Below, in pieces: positions 25,993-51,500 of a stretch of 64,000 bases of DNA (positions are counted from its first letter, which is position 1; every line of letters starts with the position of its first letter). The stretch is taken from assembly GCF_002950945.1 (NCBI RefSeq), contig NZ_CP012673.1:6834501-6898500 (forward strand). Direction: 5' to 3'. Below the pieces are notes generated by a model. It was not told the DNA's origin. It worked only from the letters and a program-made list of their open reading frames with translations, and made no database searches. This stretch comes from Sorangium cellulosum (GTDB lineage: Bacteria > Myxococcota_A > Polyangia > Polyangiales > Polyangiaceae). The position numbers were made by a program, and so were the translations under genes.

Positions 25993-28900
25993 TCAGACCT
26001 CCACCCGACTCGACCCCTGCCCACCAGGCAGCCGGACCGGCGGCTTCTTGGCGCGCGCGACGAGGCGCTGCTGCTTCACGATGGCGAAGAGGGCGAGGAT
26101 CCCGAGAGCAATCCAATACCTGCGCCCCACGTGCGGCACCTTGTCGACGAGGTTGATGATCCACCCTTCTTCCCCGAGGAGGGGCGCGGCGATCTCCCGC
26201 TCGTGCTGGCGCAAGTACACTAGGCCCATCGTGGCCGCGACGACGACGATCGCGGTACGGATGAACTTGCCCACCGAGAGGATGATCTCCTCGACGATGC
26301 TCCGGCCCCCCATGAACACGAAGAGGCGCTCCCGGAAGCGCGGCAGCACGATGGACGCATAACCGCCGATTCGCTGCGGGAGCCCGACGAGCGCCGCGAG
26401 CGCTTGGCGGTTCCCGCGGCGGGTCGCCTTTACATAATACGACTTGAGGAGCTTCGGATAATTGACCTTCGGGTAGAGGGCGCCGATGGTCATGTCGAGC
26501 GTGTGGTACGTCCTGCCGAGCTTCAGCATGCTCCAGTTCACGCGCATGCGGTGGCGCATGAGGATCTTGCCGACCTCGTCGGAGCTGCTCGCGAGCGAGC
26601 GCTGGTGGACGGGCAGCGATCGCCTGCGCGTGCGCGCGTACCAGGAGCGCATGCACGCAACCACCTCGAACTTGACCGCCTGGATGTCGATGACCGGGAG
26701 CTCGCCGCTCAGCCAGAGCATCATGTCGACCGCCTCGCTGAAGTTCTGGCGCGCGAGCGCCATGAGGTAGAGCCGGTACGCCGAGATGAACTCCGTGTCG
26801 AACGTGCCGACCGTCCCGAAGTCGAGGAAGGCGATCCGGCTGTCGCGGAGCAGCACGACGTTCCCCGGGTGGATGTCGCCGTGGCAGAGGTTGTCCTCGA
26901 ACATCTGCCGCATGAGCGAGTGGCAGAGCGTCTTCACGACCTTCTTGCAAGAGATGTTGTTCTCCTCGCACCACGCGCGCGCCCGCGCCGGGTCGGAGCG
27001 GCTGACGCGGAGGTACTCGGCCACGGATACGCCGTGGATGAACTCCATCACGAGGACGCGGTCGTTGCACAGCCTGTCGAACGGCCGCGGGACATAGATC
27101 TTGTGCTTCTTGAGCGTCCTTCGGATGTCCCGGATCGCGGCGAGCTCGTGCCGGTAATCGAGCTCGTCCTCGAGCACCTCCTGCACCTCCTTGAGCATCC
27201 CCTTCCACCCGAACCGCTCGCCGATGCCGAAGCGCTCGAACGTGTTGAACACGAACGAGATCCAGGCGAAGTCCTTGTGGAAATACTCCACGGCGTACGG
27301 CTTCTGCACCTTGATCGCGACCCAGACGCCGTTCCTGCGGAGCCGCGCCTTGTGGACCTGCGACAGGGACGCCGCGGCGGCGGGGACGTCATCGAACTCT
27401 TCGAAGGTCTGCTCCAGCGGATGGCCGAGGCAGTCTTCGATCATGCGCCGGGCGACGTCGCTCGGGAAGCCGAAGCTCCGCTCCTGCAGGTTGGCGAGCT
27501 CGTCGCAGAACTCGTTCGAGAAGAGGTCCGTGCGCATCGACAGGACCTGGCCCAGCTTGATCCAGAGCCCCCCGAGGTTCTCGAGGTAGACCCGGGTCAG
27601 CCTCGCCACCTGGACCGGCCGGCTGCGGAGCGGGATGAGGCGCAAGACGAAGACGAAGGTCCTGTACATGAGGTACAGCACCCGGAAGCGCGACGGCTTG
27701 CTGACAGGGTAGATCTCGACGGGCCTCTCCCGGCCGTCGGTCGCGATCTTCGTCGGGATGAACTTCGCTGGGAGCAGGGAAGACGGCGGCTCCATCGGCG
27801 GGCCGAAGTCGCCGACCTTCAGCGCGGCCGGAACCCAGACCGGCCGCTTCACCTCGCCGTTCGTCTTCTCGTCCGGCACCTCCACCACGATGTCGTCGGC
27901 GGCCGCGGACAGGAGGGACTTGATGTTGATCACGCCCGACAGGCCGAGGAGATGCACGTAGGCGTCGACGTGCTGGTAGAGCATCTCGGAGATGAAGCTG
28001 TCGCTCCCCTTGCGCACGGCGCCGACGAGCTTGACGGCGTCCTTCTGGATGTGCTGGTAAACGAGGCTCTCGGTCGTGAGGCGCTTGATCACGTTGTCGA
28101 ACGACATGGTGATCAGCTTGCCCGTGGCGATGGTGGGCTCGTAGATGCGCGAGATGATGTCCATCTCCGAGGCGATGCCGGTGTAAGGCACGATGTCGAG
28201 CGAGTTCGCCACCCGGTCGGCCCGCCCCGCGAGCTGCGCGTCCGAGTGGGCGGCGAAGTCCGCGTTGCCAGCGGGGATCGCGGCGAGGGTCGTCGTCCAG
28301 AGGGTCGCCTTGCGCCCGGGGTCCCAGCGCAGGGTCTCGGGGACCTCGTCCGTCCCCTGCAGGTCGGCGAGGCACAGCGCCAGCGTCCCGGCCAGCGCGC
28401 CGCCGAGGCTGTGCCCGGTGACGTCGATACGCACCGGGCCGCGCGCCTTGGCGACGCGCTCCTTGAGGAACTCGATCAGCGTCTTGCCGCTGCCGGGGAG
28501 CTCGTCGGGCGCGTGGATGGCGAGGATCTCCTCGATCCCCTTGTCGACGCCCTTCGAGATCTTGGGCTTCAGCCCTTGCGCCGGCTTGCCGTAAGGCCAG
28601 TCGACCATCGTGAAGATGTCGTTGACCTCGTTCACGTTCTCGATGGAGAAGGGGTTCGTGCCGCGGATGACCACGGCGAAGCGGTTCTTCTCCTTCAGGT
28701 GCTCGACGACGAAGACGAGGCGATCGTCGATGAACGACGCGAGCTTCGAGTTGACGACGCCCGGGCCCCACACGATCTTCCAGCGGCCGCGGACCGGCTC
28801 GAGCTCGTTCAGGAAGCGCTGGACCAGGAGGAACATCCTGGCGACATCGATGGTCGCGAGGCCGATCATCCCCACGTAGGAGATGTACGCGAGCGTCAGC

Positions 28901-28994
28901 ATCTCCTGCCGGTGCCGGAGGAGCTCCTGGGCGCCGGCGGACGCGCTCTGCGTCTTTTTCTTCGGCGGTGTCGTCTCGATCTGCGACTGGGTCA

Positions 28995-28995
<1 letters not shown>
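25993..28995 (-). CDS. Class 3 lipase-like domain fused to a UbiB/ABC1 atypical kinase
   Basis: This 1000-residue protein joins two families. Residues about 20-370 resemble a class 3 lipase, with nucleophile S196 in VTGHSLGGALAG. Residues about 440-900 are a UbiB/ADCK/ABC1 atypical kinase: KLGQ in GGLWIKLGQVLSMR, the Ala-rich loop AAAASLSQVHKA, D707 in CHGDIHPGNVVL and the DFG of FLDFGTVG. Two membrane segments at the C-terminus (about residues 925-945 and 965-985) are typical of UbiB proteins and would anchor it. UbiB proteins act as ATPases in lipid and quinone handling. Start and stop overlap as TAATG with the PKS gene upstream, so it is translationally coupled to it. Its role in the pathway is unknown; handling a lipid-like product at the membrane is one idea. 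Confidence 0.9.
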
Positions 28996-42536
<13,541 letters not shown>

Positions 42537-42551
42537 CGCTGGCTGGTCTCC

Positions 42552-45500
42552 TCACTGAGCGCTGCTTCTGGACAGCTCGAGCAGCCCGTCGAGCTCGACG
42601 GACTCACCGCTCCCGAGGCGCCTCAGCAGATCGCCCAGCTCCTCGTCGCTCCCGGTCTCGGCGACCGGCGACGTCGAGAAGTGCGCCACGGCAGGGGCTG
42701 ATGGCGGTCCGGCGGAGGCGAACGGTGACGCGGGGGCAAGAGCCGCCGGCGCGGGGGCAAGAGCCGCCGGCGCGGGGGCAAGAGCCGCCGGCGCAGGGGC
42801 AGGAGCCGCCGGCGCGGGGGCAAGAGCCGCCGGCGCAGGGGCAGGAGCCGCCGGCGCGGAGGCGGTCTTCATGAGGTGATCGAGGAGCATGCGCGGCGTC
42901 GTGAGGCTGAAGAGATCGGTCGTCTTCAGCCGCACATCGAGCTCCTTGTTGAGGTTGTTGATGATGTCGACACCCATGATGGAGTCGACGCCCATCTCCA
43001 GGAACGGCTGATCCAGATCCAGCTTGTCACGGTCGATCTGCAGGACGTTGCAGAGGCTGTCGATCACGAACCTCTCGATCCGGGCCTCCCTCTCGCCCGC
43101 GCGCGGCGGCGGCGCTGCCGGCGGCGGCGCGGCCTTGATTTCAGGCGCGGCCGGCTGCGCTGCAGGCAGCTCCGCGCGCGGCGGCGCTGCGACCGGCGGC
43201 GGCGCGGCCTTGATTTCAGGAGCGGCCGGCTGCCGCGCGGGCAGGTCCGCGCGCTCGGCGACCAGCACGGCCTGGTACCACGCGTCGGGCGACCCATCGC
43301 CCTCGCCGAACGCGCCGCCCACGGTGAAGCCCTCCTCCCGGAGGAGCCGGAACCACGTGCTGACGTTCGAGATCGGCGAGTGGGGGATCCGCTGCTCGGG
43401 GTCCGTGTAGAGCCACCATCCGTCGAGGCAGCCGAAGATGATGGTGAGCAGGTCCAGGTTCCGCGTCACCTCGTAGAGGACCATCAAGCCGCCCGGCTTG
43501 AGGAGCGACCGGGCGTGCCGGATCGTGCCGCGGATGTTCCGCGTGGCGTGCAGGACGTTGGCCGCGATCACCATGTCGTAGCTGCCCGCCGAGAAGCCCT
43601 GCTCGACGACGTCGCGCTCGATGTCGAGCACGCGGCCCTCGAGGAACGGGTGCGCGGGCTTGAACCGCCGCTGCGCGAGCGCGATGAAGGCGCGCGAGAG
43701 ATCGGTGAACGTGTAGCTGATGCGGTCCTTGAACCGCCCGCTCGCCTTGAGGACGGGCCCGGTCGTGCTCCCGGTGCCGCCGCCGATCTCGACGATCGCG
43801 ACCCGCTCGCCGGGCGGGAGCTCGGCGAGCCGCGCGCCGACGTAGGCCTCGAAGACCGTGGCGACGAGGCCGTTGAAGTACGCGGCCGTCGTGTTGCCGC
43901 CGTAGATGTTCTCCAGGTTGGACGGGTCCGCGAACAGCACGTCCGTGGCCGGGACCTCGCCGCGGAGGATCTCCGGCAGGCGCTGCGCGCACAGGCTCAC
44001 CACCTTGAGCTGCGACTTCACCTCGGGGAAGCGCTGCAAGAGGCGCTCGCGCCCCTGATCGAGCGAGGCGAGCGTCCCGCTCGCGACGAGGCGATCGATC
44101 TCGCCGGTGGAGACGAGCTCCCCCGCGTGCCGCGTCACGAAGCCCGCCTTCTCGAGGATGGTCAGCAGCGCGTCGAACTGGCGCTGCCGCGCCGGCACGA
44201 TGCGCAGGTCCGCGGCGAGCCGGGCGGGCTCGTAACGCTCTCCGCGCCCGAGCAGGCGGCCCATCCTCTGGAACGCGTCGAGCAGCAGGAGGTGCACGAA
44301 CGGCTCCAGCTCGTCCGACGCGCTCCGGAGCCTCTCGACCAGGGCGGGATCGGGCGGCGGGATGATCGCGGGCAGCTCCGGGAGGATCGACCTCCGCGCG
44401 GGGGCGAGGGGTCCGGAAGGCAGCGGCTCCGGCGCGCGAGGCTCGGGCTGGGGCGGCGCGGCGTGGCCCGCGACGATGCCGACCTGCTCCCTGCCGTGCT
44501 CGTCGAGCGCCATGCACAGGAACTGACCAGCGCGGCGATCGAGCACGCGGCGGAGCGCCTCGATGCCATCCTCCGGCGCGAAGAAGCTGACCCCCTGCCC
44601 TTCGAGGCGCGCCCTTCCGGCCGGGTCGATCTCGTTGACGTCCCACACGCCCCAGTTCACGAGCAGGACGGGGAACGGCGCGCGGCCGATGAGCGAGCAC
44701 ACGTAGGCGTCCTCGAAGGTGCTGGCCGCGGCGTAGTGGCTCCGCCCCTCGGTGCAGGCGAAGGAGAGCGCCGACGAGAAGAACGCCATGAAGTCGAGCG
44801 GCTCGTCGCGGAGGCTCTCGTAGAAGGCGACGCTGCCCACGACCTTGGGCGCGAGCACCGCGCGCAGGCTCTGCTCGTCGAGCTCCCTCAGCGTCTCGCG
44901 CGACAGCACCAGGCCGGAGTGGAAGGCGCCCGCGATGCGGCCGAAGCGCGCCCGAGCCACCGAGACCGCGCCGCGCATGCTGTCGAGATCGGCGGCGTCG
45001 GCCCGCACGTACAGCGCCTCGCCCCCGGCGGCCTCGATCTCCGACAGGAGCCGCCGCCGCGCCTCATCGAGCGGGCTGCGGCCCACGATGACGAGGCGCG
45101 CCTTGTAGCGCCGCGCGAGGTCGCGGCAGAGCTCCCTCCCGACGCCGCCGGCCCCGCCCAGGATCAGGTAAACACCCCGATCGCGGTACACCGGCGCCGC
45201 CGGCTCCGGCATCGCCACCTGGAACAGCCGCCGGACCCAGCGGCGCCCGCCGCGGATCGCGATCGGCTCGCCGGTCAACATCGGCGGCTCGCGCCGGAGC
45301 GGCTGGAGCCGCGCCGCGAGCTCGTCGGCCGATCGCAGATCCGAAAGGTCGTGGAGATCGAGATCGATCGAGGTCACCCGCGCCGTCGGGAACTCCTGGG
45401 AGAGGGTCATCGCGAAGCCGTGGAGCTCCGCGAAGTGGGGCCTCGCCGCGTCCTCGGCCCGGACGCGGTGGACGTTGGCCATCGCGATCTTGATCTCGAT

Positions 45501-48500
45501 CGGCGTCCGCCCGAGCGCGCCGTGCGCGATGAGCGCGCGCGACAGCCGGTAGAGCGCGATGACGCCGAGCTCCGTGCTGCGGCTCACCGCGCGCGGATCC
45601 AGCGGCAGCGGCTCGTTGCCAGCGCGCAGGCCGCCGAGGAAGTAGACCGTGTGGAGGGCGCCGATGCCGCGGCCCTGGAGCGACGCGAGCAGGTTGGACC
45701 AGCCCGCCGGATCCGACGCGTCGACCTCGAACGGTCCGTCGGGCCGGTGGCCGTTCGGGGCGCTCAGCGTGACCGCGATCGTGCGCCGGCCGGGGTGCCA
45801 CGCCTCGATGACACGCACCGCCGCCGAGAGCCCCTCGGGGATCACGACGAGCACCACCCCGTCGCGGTCCTCGGGCAAGGAGCCCCGGAAGATCGGCCGG
45901 ATCGGGCGCAGGTCAGGCGAGGCCTCGTCGAGCGGCGCGGGCAGCCAGCGGGGCTCGTAGCAGAGCTCCTCGACCCGGTACCTCGGCGCGCGCTGGGCGC
46001 GGGCAGGCGGCGCGTCCACCACGGCGGCGGTCGCGGCGTCGACGGCGGCGCCGACCCAGTGGCGCTCCCGCTCGAACGGGTAGAGGGGCAGCGCGACCTT
46101 CGCCGGCAGGGGATCCCGGTAGAGCTGCTGCCACGCGATCTCGCCGCCCGCGACCCAGAGGCGCGAAAGCTCCCGGGCGCGCTCGGGCGTGAGCTCCTGG
46201 AAGCCGGGAGCGGCGAGCGCGGGCGCGCCGCCGCCGACGTCGTCGCGCCGGCCGAGGAGCCCTGAGACGAGCGACCGGCCGTCCTCCCTGCCGTCGAGGT
46301 AGGCCGAGAGCTGCGCCACGAGCTCGTCGACGCTGGAGGCGACGACGGCGAGCCGCGCCGGCATCGGCGTCCGGCAGACCTGCAGCGTGAAGGCGATCTC
46401 GTCGAGGCCGGGCAGGTCCGCGGCGCCGCGGCGCTTCGCGAGGAAGGCGCGCAGCGCTTCGGCGTAGGCCCGCAGCCGCTCCTCGGTGCGCGCGGACAGG
46501 ACGACGATCTGGACGGCCTCGGGCCGCCGGAGCGGCTTCGGGGCCACGTGCTCCTCGACGACGACATGGCAGTTCGTGCCGCTGAACCCGAAGGAGCTGA
46601 CCGCGGCGCGCCTCGGCCCGCCCGCGGGCTGCTGCCAGGGGTGGAGCCGATCGCTCACGTAGAACGGGCTCTCGTCGAGCTTGGTGTGCCGGTTCGGCCG
46701 CGCGAAGTGCAGCGACGGCGGGATCTCCCGGTGGCGCATCGCGAGCAGCGCCTTGATGAGGCTCACGACGCCAGCGGCGCCCGAGGTGTGGCCGATGTTG
46801 CTCTTGACCGACCCGATCGCGCAGACCCGCCGGCGATCGGTGGACCTGCGGAACGCGGACGTGAGGGCGGCGATCTCGATCGGATCCCCGAGGGGGGTGC
46901 CCGTCCCGTGCGCCTCGATCAGGGAGATGCTCTCGGGGTCGATCCCGGCCTTGCGCCACACGTCGAGCAGCAGCGCCTCCTGCGAGGCGGCGCTCGGCGC
47001 GGTGATGCCGTTCGTGCGCCCGTCCTGGTTCATGCCGGAGGCGCGGATGATCCCGTCGATGCGGTCGCCATCGCGGAGCGCGTCCTCGAGCCGCTTGAGG
47101 ACCACGGCGCCGACGGCCTCGCCCGGGACGATCCCGTCGGCGCCGTCGTCGAACGCACGGCACTGGCCGGTCGGCGAGAGCATGCCGGCGCGGCTCATCA
47201 TGATGTACGGCCGCACCGTCAGGTACAGCGTGACCCCGCCGGCGATCATGAGGTCCGCCTCGCCGGTGACGAGCTCCTGGCAGGCCTTGTGGACGGCCAC
47301 GAGCGACGAGGAGCACGCGGTGTCGAGGCTCACCGCCCCGCCCTTGAGGTCGAGGAAGTAGGCGATGCGCGCGGCGAGGATCGAGGTCGCGTTGCCGATC
47401 ATCGCGTGCGCGCGGTACTGGTCGTCGCCGCCCGACTCCCGGAGGATGTCCTGGTAGTCGCCGCCGAGCACCCCGATGCAGACGCCGCAGCGCGCGCCGC
47501 GGGCCTTGCGCGCGTAGCCGGCGTCCTCGAGCGCGGCCCAGCACGCCTCGAGCATCAGCCGCTGCTGCGGGTCCATCAGCCGACCCTCGGCCGGCGCGAT
47601 CCCGAAGAAGCCGCCGTCGAACCGGTCGACGCCCTCGAGGAAGCCGCCCCACTTGCTGAGGGTCTTGATGGAGTCGCTCGACGCGCCCGCCTCGTAGTAA
47701 CGCTTGGCGTCCCACCGGTCGCCCGGGACCTCCCGGACCGACTCGACGCCGCCGCGCAGGTTCTCCCAGAACGAGAAGACGTCGCCGGCGCCAGGGAAGC
47801 GGCCGGCCATGCCGATGACCGCGACGCACCCGGACGAGGGCGCGGCGGCGCGCGCTTCGTGGTGCTCTGCGGCGCGCGGCGCGGGCCGCCGCTCGGCGTA
47901 GATCTTGGCGACGTGGCGGGACAGGTCCCGCACGCTGGCGTGGTCGTAGAGGGCGTGGACCTCGAGCGAGAGGCCGAGCTCGCGGTTGATGCTCTCGAGG
48001 ACCTGCAGGCCCTGGAGCGAGTCGACCCCGAAGTCGGCGAAGCGCGCGTCGATGTCGAGCTCGTGCGGCTGCATGCGCAGCACGCCGCGCACGATCTCCG
48101 CGACCCGGGCGGCGACGTCGGCGACCGGCGCCGAGGCCTCCCGCGCGCCGGCGGCGGGCGACGACGCCCGCGAAAGGGGCGCGGCGCCCCGGATCACCTC
48201 GCTGTAGCTGCGCGAGCCCACGAAGGCGGCGAGGTTCTCCTCCGCGACCGCGGCCTCGGCCTCGTCGGGGCGGGACTTCCGGAGCGTCAGGGCGACGTAG
48301 CGGAACAGGCCCAGGGCGAGCGCCTTGCCGAAGCGCAGCCACCCGCGGTGCATCGGGGCGACCTGCTCGAGCGCGGGGTGCGCCCGGTGCAGCGCCGCGA
48401 GGTTCTCCTCGAAGCGGGGATCGTCGAGGAAGTTCGCCACCTCGCGGCTCGCGTCGACGCAGGACTCCACGCGCAGCCCCGAGCGCGCGAGGCAGCGGGC

Positions 48501-51500
48501 GAGCTCCGCCTCGGTCGAGGTGTAATGCCCGAGCTCCGGCTTGTGCACGGGCGCCGCCGTCCTCGCCACGACGTCGGCGAGCAGGACGCGGCCCGAGTCG
48601 CTGAGGTGCCGGGCGATGTTGGAGAACAGGCCGTCCTTGTCCTGGATGTGGACCCCGACCTCGAACCCGATGACGAGGTCGTAGCGGCCCGGGAACGGCG
48701 TCCGGGAGCTGTCCGCCTCGTGCACGCACACGCGATCGGAGAGCCCCGCGGCGTCGATGCGCCGGCGCGCGACCTCGACCTGCCGGGAGGTGATGTTGAA
48801 CCCGTCGGCGCGGAGGTTCGGGTAGGCCCGCGCCAGCGTCATGAGGTCGGTCCCGAGCCCGCAGCCGATGTCGAGCGCGCGCGTCGCCCGCGTCAGGTCG
48901 ACGCCGCGGAAGAGCATCTGCTTGAGCTCTTGCTGCTTCTCGAGGGCGAGCCGGTAATGCTCGGCGTGGCGCTCCGGATCGGCGAAGGTCAGCACCCACG
49001 AGAAGCCGTCGACGCGCTCGGTGAACGGGGCGAGGATCAGGTGGTCGTTCGCGCCGCTGCTGCTCGAGACGTCGAGCGCGGACAGCACATGGTTGTAGTA
49101 GCCGGCGGCGGCGTTCCCGCCCGCCGCCGCGGCCGGCGCCTCCGCCGCCGCCCTGGCGGGCAGCGCCTCTGCGGCCCTCGTCGGCAGCGGCCCTGCGGCC
49201 CCCGCCGGCAGCGGCCCTGCGGCCGTGACCACGGCGTCGTCGTGCGGCCAGCAGCGGCGCCGCTCGAACGGGTAGGTCGGGAGCCGGAGCCGCCGCCCGG
49301 GCGGCCCGCTGGTCAGGCCGAGCGCGTCGGCCGACGCCCCCTTCACGAAGCGCCGCGCCGCCTCCTCGAGGTCCCGCGGCGGCGGGCTCGCGGCGGCCGC
49401 GCCGTGGCCGTCGTCCGCGGCCGCGGTCCCGGCGAACGTCGGGCACGCGGGCCGCTGGCCAGCGGCGAGCGCGCCGAGCGCCGCCGCGAGCTGCTCCTTG
49501 CTCTCGACGACCAGCGCGAGCCGCTCGGCGAAGTGCTCGCGCCCGATCGTGAGGGTCCACGCGAGGTCGCCGAGCCGGATCGGCTCCGCCTCCTGCGCCG
49601 CCTCGGTAACGAGGAAGCGATGCAGCCGGCGCACCTGCTCGACGAGGCCGTCGCGCGTCCGCGCGGTCAGGAGCACGAGCTCCGCGCGCGGGGCGCGGGC
49701 GCCGAGCTCGGCGCTCGCCCGGGGCGCGCCCGCCTCGGCCTCCAGGACAACGTGCACCATGGTGCCGCCCACGCCGACGGAGCTGATGCCGGCGCGGCGC
49801 ACCGCGCGCGTCCCGCCCGCGCCGCCTTCGACCCACACGGGCTCCCACGGCGTCGGCTCGCTCGGCAAGGCGAGCGTCGAGCGCGCGAGGTTGACCTCCG
49901 GGTTGAGGCGATCGGGGAAGCGCACCGGCGCGACGCGCCCGTGCCGCATCTGCAGGAGCACCGCGGTGAGCTGCGCGACGCCGGAGGCGCCCTCGGAGTG
50001 GCCGAGGTGCCCGCTCAGGGCGCTGACCGCGCAGCGGAGGCCGCGCGCCGCGGCCTTGCCGCCGTAGACCTGCTGCAGGGCCGCCCACTCCGCGGCGTCG
50101 GCCAGGGAGGAGCCGGTCGCCTGCACCTCGACGAGCCCGACGGTGCCCGGATCCACGGCGCTCTGCGCGAGCGCCTCCGCCGCCACGGCGGCCTGCTCCT
50201 TGGGCGAGGGCAGCGACGCGCCGCCCCCCTTGCCCTTGTGCCGGATCTTGGATCCGAGGATCACCGCGTGGACCGGATCGCCGTCGCGGAGCGCGTCGCG
50301 CAGCGGCTTCAGCACGACGACGCCGACGCCCTCGCCCGGGATGAACCCGTCCCCGTCGGCCGCGTAGACGCCGCGGTCCGGCCGCGCGCCGAGCAGCCTC
50401 GCGCGGCTCAGGTTCACGAACTTGGAGGGGTGCAGGTACAGGTTGGCGCCGCCGACGAGCGCTGCCTCGCAGTCCCCGGAGCGGATGCTCTGGCAGGCGA
50501 GGTGGAGCGCCACGAGCGACGACGAGCACGCGGTGTCGACCGCGAAGCTCGGCCCCAGGAGATCGAAGAAGATCGACAGGCGGTTCGCGACGCGGAAGTG
50601 GGCGCCGTCGAGCGCGGGGGCCCCGCGGCTGTCCTGCTCGCGGGTGAGCAGCGGGTAGGTGTGCGTCGTCATGCCCACGAACACGCCGACCGGGCGGCCC
50701 CGCAGGCTGGAGGGGCGAATGGCGGCGTCCTCGAGCGCCTCCCAGGCGGTCTCCAGGAGGAGCCGCTCCTCGGGGCTGGCCTGCTCGGCCTCGAGGGGCG
50801 TCATCTGGAAGAACAGCGGATCGAAGCGGTCCACGCCCTCGAGGAACGCCCCCGAGGCGCGCTGCCCGTCGGCCGTGCGCCACCGCTCGGCGGGGACGGC
50901 CGTGATGCCGCTCTGCCCGGCGAGGAGGCGCTGCCACAGCTCCCCCGGGTTGCGCGCGCCGGGGTAGCGGCCGGCGATCCCGATGACGGCGATCGCGTCG
51001 TCGTCGCGCGAGGTCGCGGCGGGCGCGGGCGCCCGGCGCGGCTCGGGCCGCAGGCCGCCGTCGAAGGCCAGAGGGTCCTGGCGCTCGACCGGGATCGCCG
51101 GGGCGGCCGCCTGCTGCGCGCTGCCGGCCCCTCGGTCATCGCCGGCCGCTCCGGCGCCGCTGGCCGCGGCCTCGCCGCCTCCGCGGCGCCCGAGGACCGA
51201 AAGGACCCGCTCGCGGTGCTCCGCGAGCAGGAACGACGAGAGCGCCTGCACGCTCGGGTGGGCCAGCACCGTGGCCGGCGAGATCTCGGCGATGTCCTCT
51301 TCCAGCCGGGCCTTGAGGTGGCTGAGGACGATCGAGTCGAACCCGTAATCGGCGAAGGCCACGTTCGGCGCGATGCTCTCCCTGGGCCTCCCCGTCACGT
51401 CGGCGATGAGGTCGCAGACGTACGCCTCGGTGCGGCGCTGCAGATCGCCGCCGCGGCTCGCGTCGTCGCTCCGCGCGGCGGCGTCGCTCCGCGCGCCGGC

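Larger units (their letters stand above)
42555..47828 (-). other. PKS module 5: KS-KR-CMT-ACP
   Basis: KS C5269, KR Y6129 (no B-type aspartate; HSGLVLSR), C-methyltransferase with EIGGGTGSTTGP near residue 6442 and late GWWLYTDPEQRI, ACP S6713. It should give an alpha-methyl beta-hydroxy unit. The ACP motif DSIMGVDIINNLN resembles beta-branching ACPs but lacks their Trp. Confidence 0.9.

Noticed and set aside
47829-50998. Module 4 KS as a decayed pseudogene domain
   Set aside because: The frame is intact, the cysteine is kept, and KS0 domains without HGTGT normally precede OMT domains in trans-AT systems.
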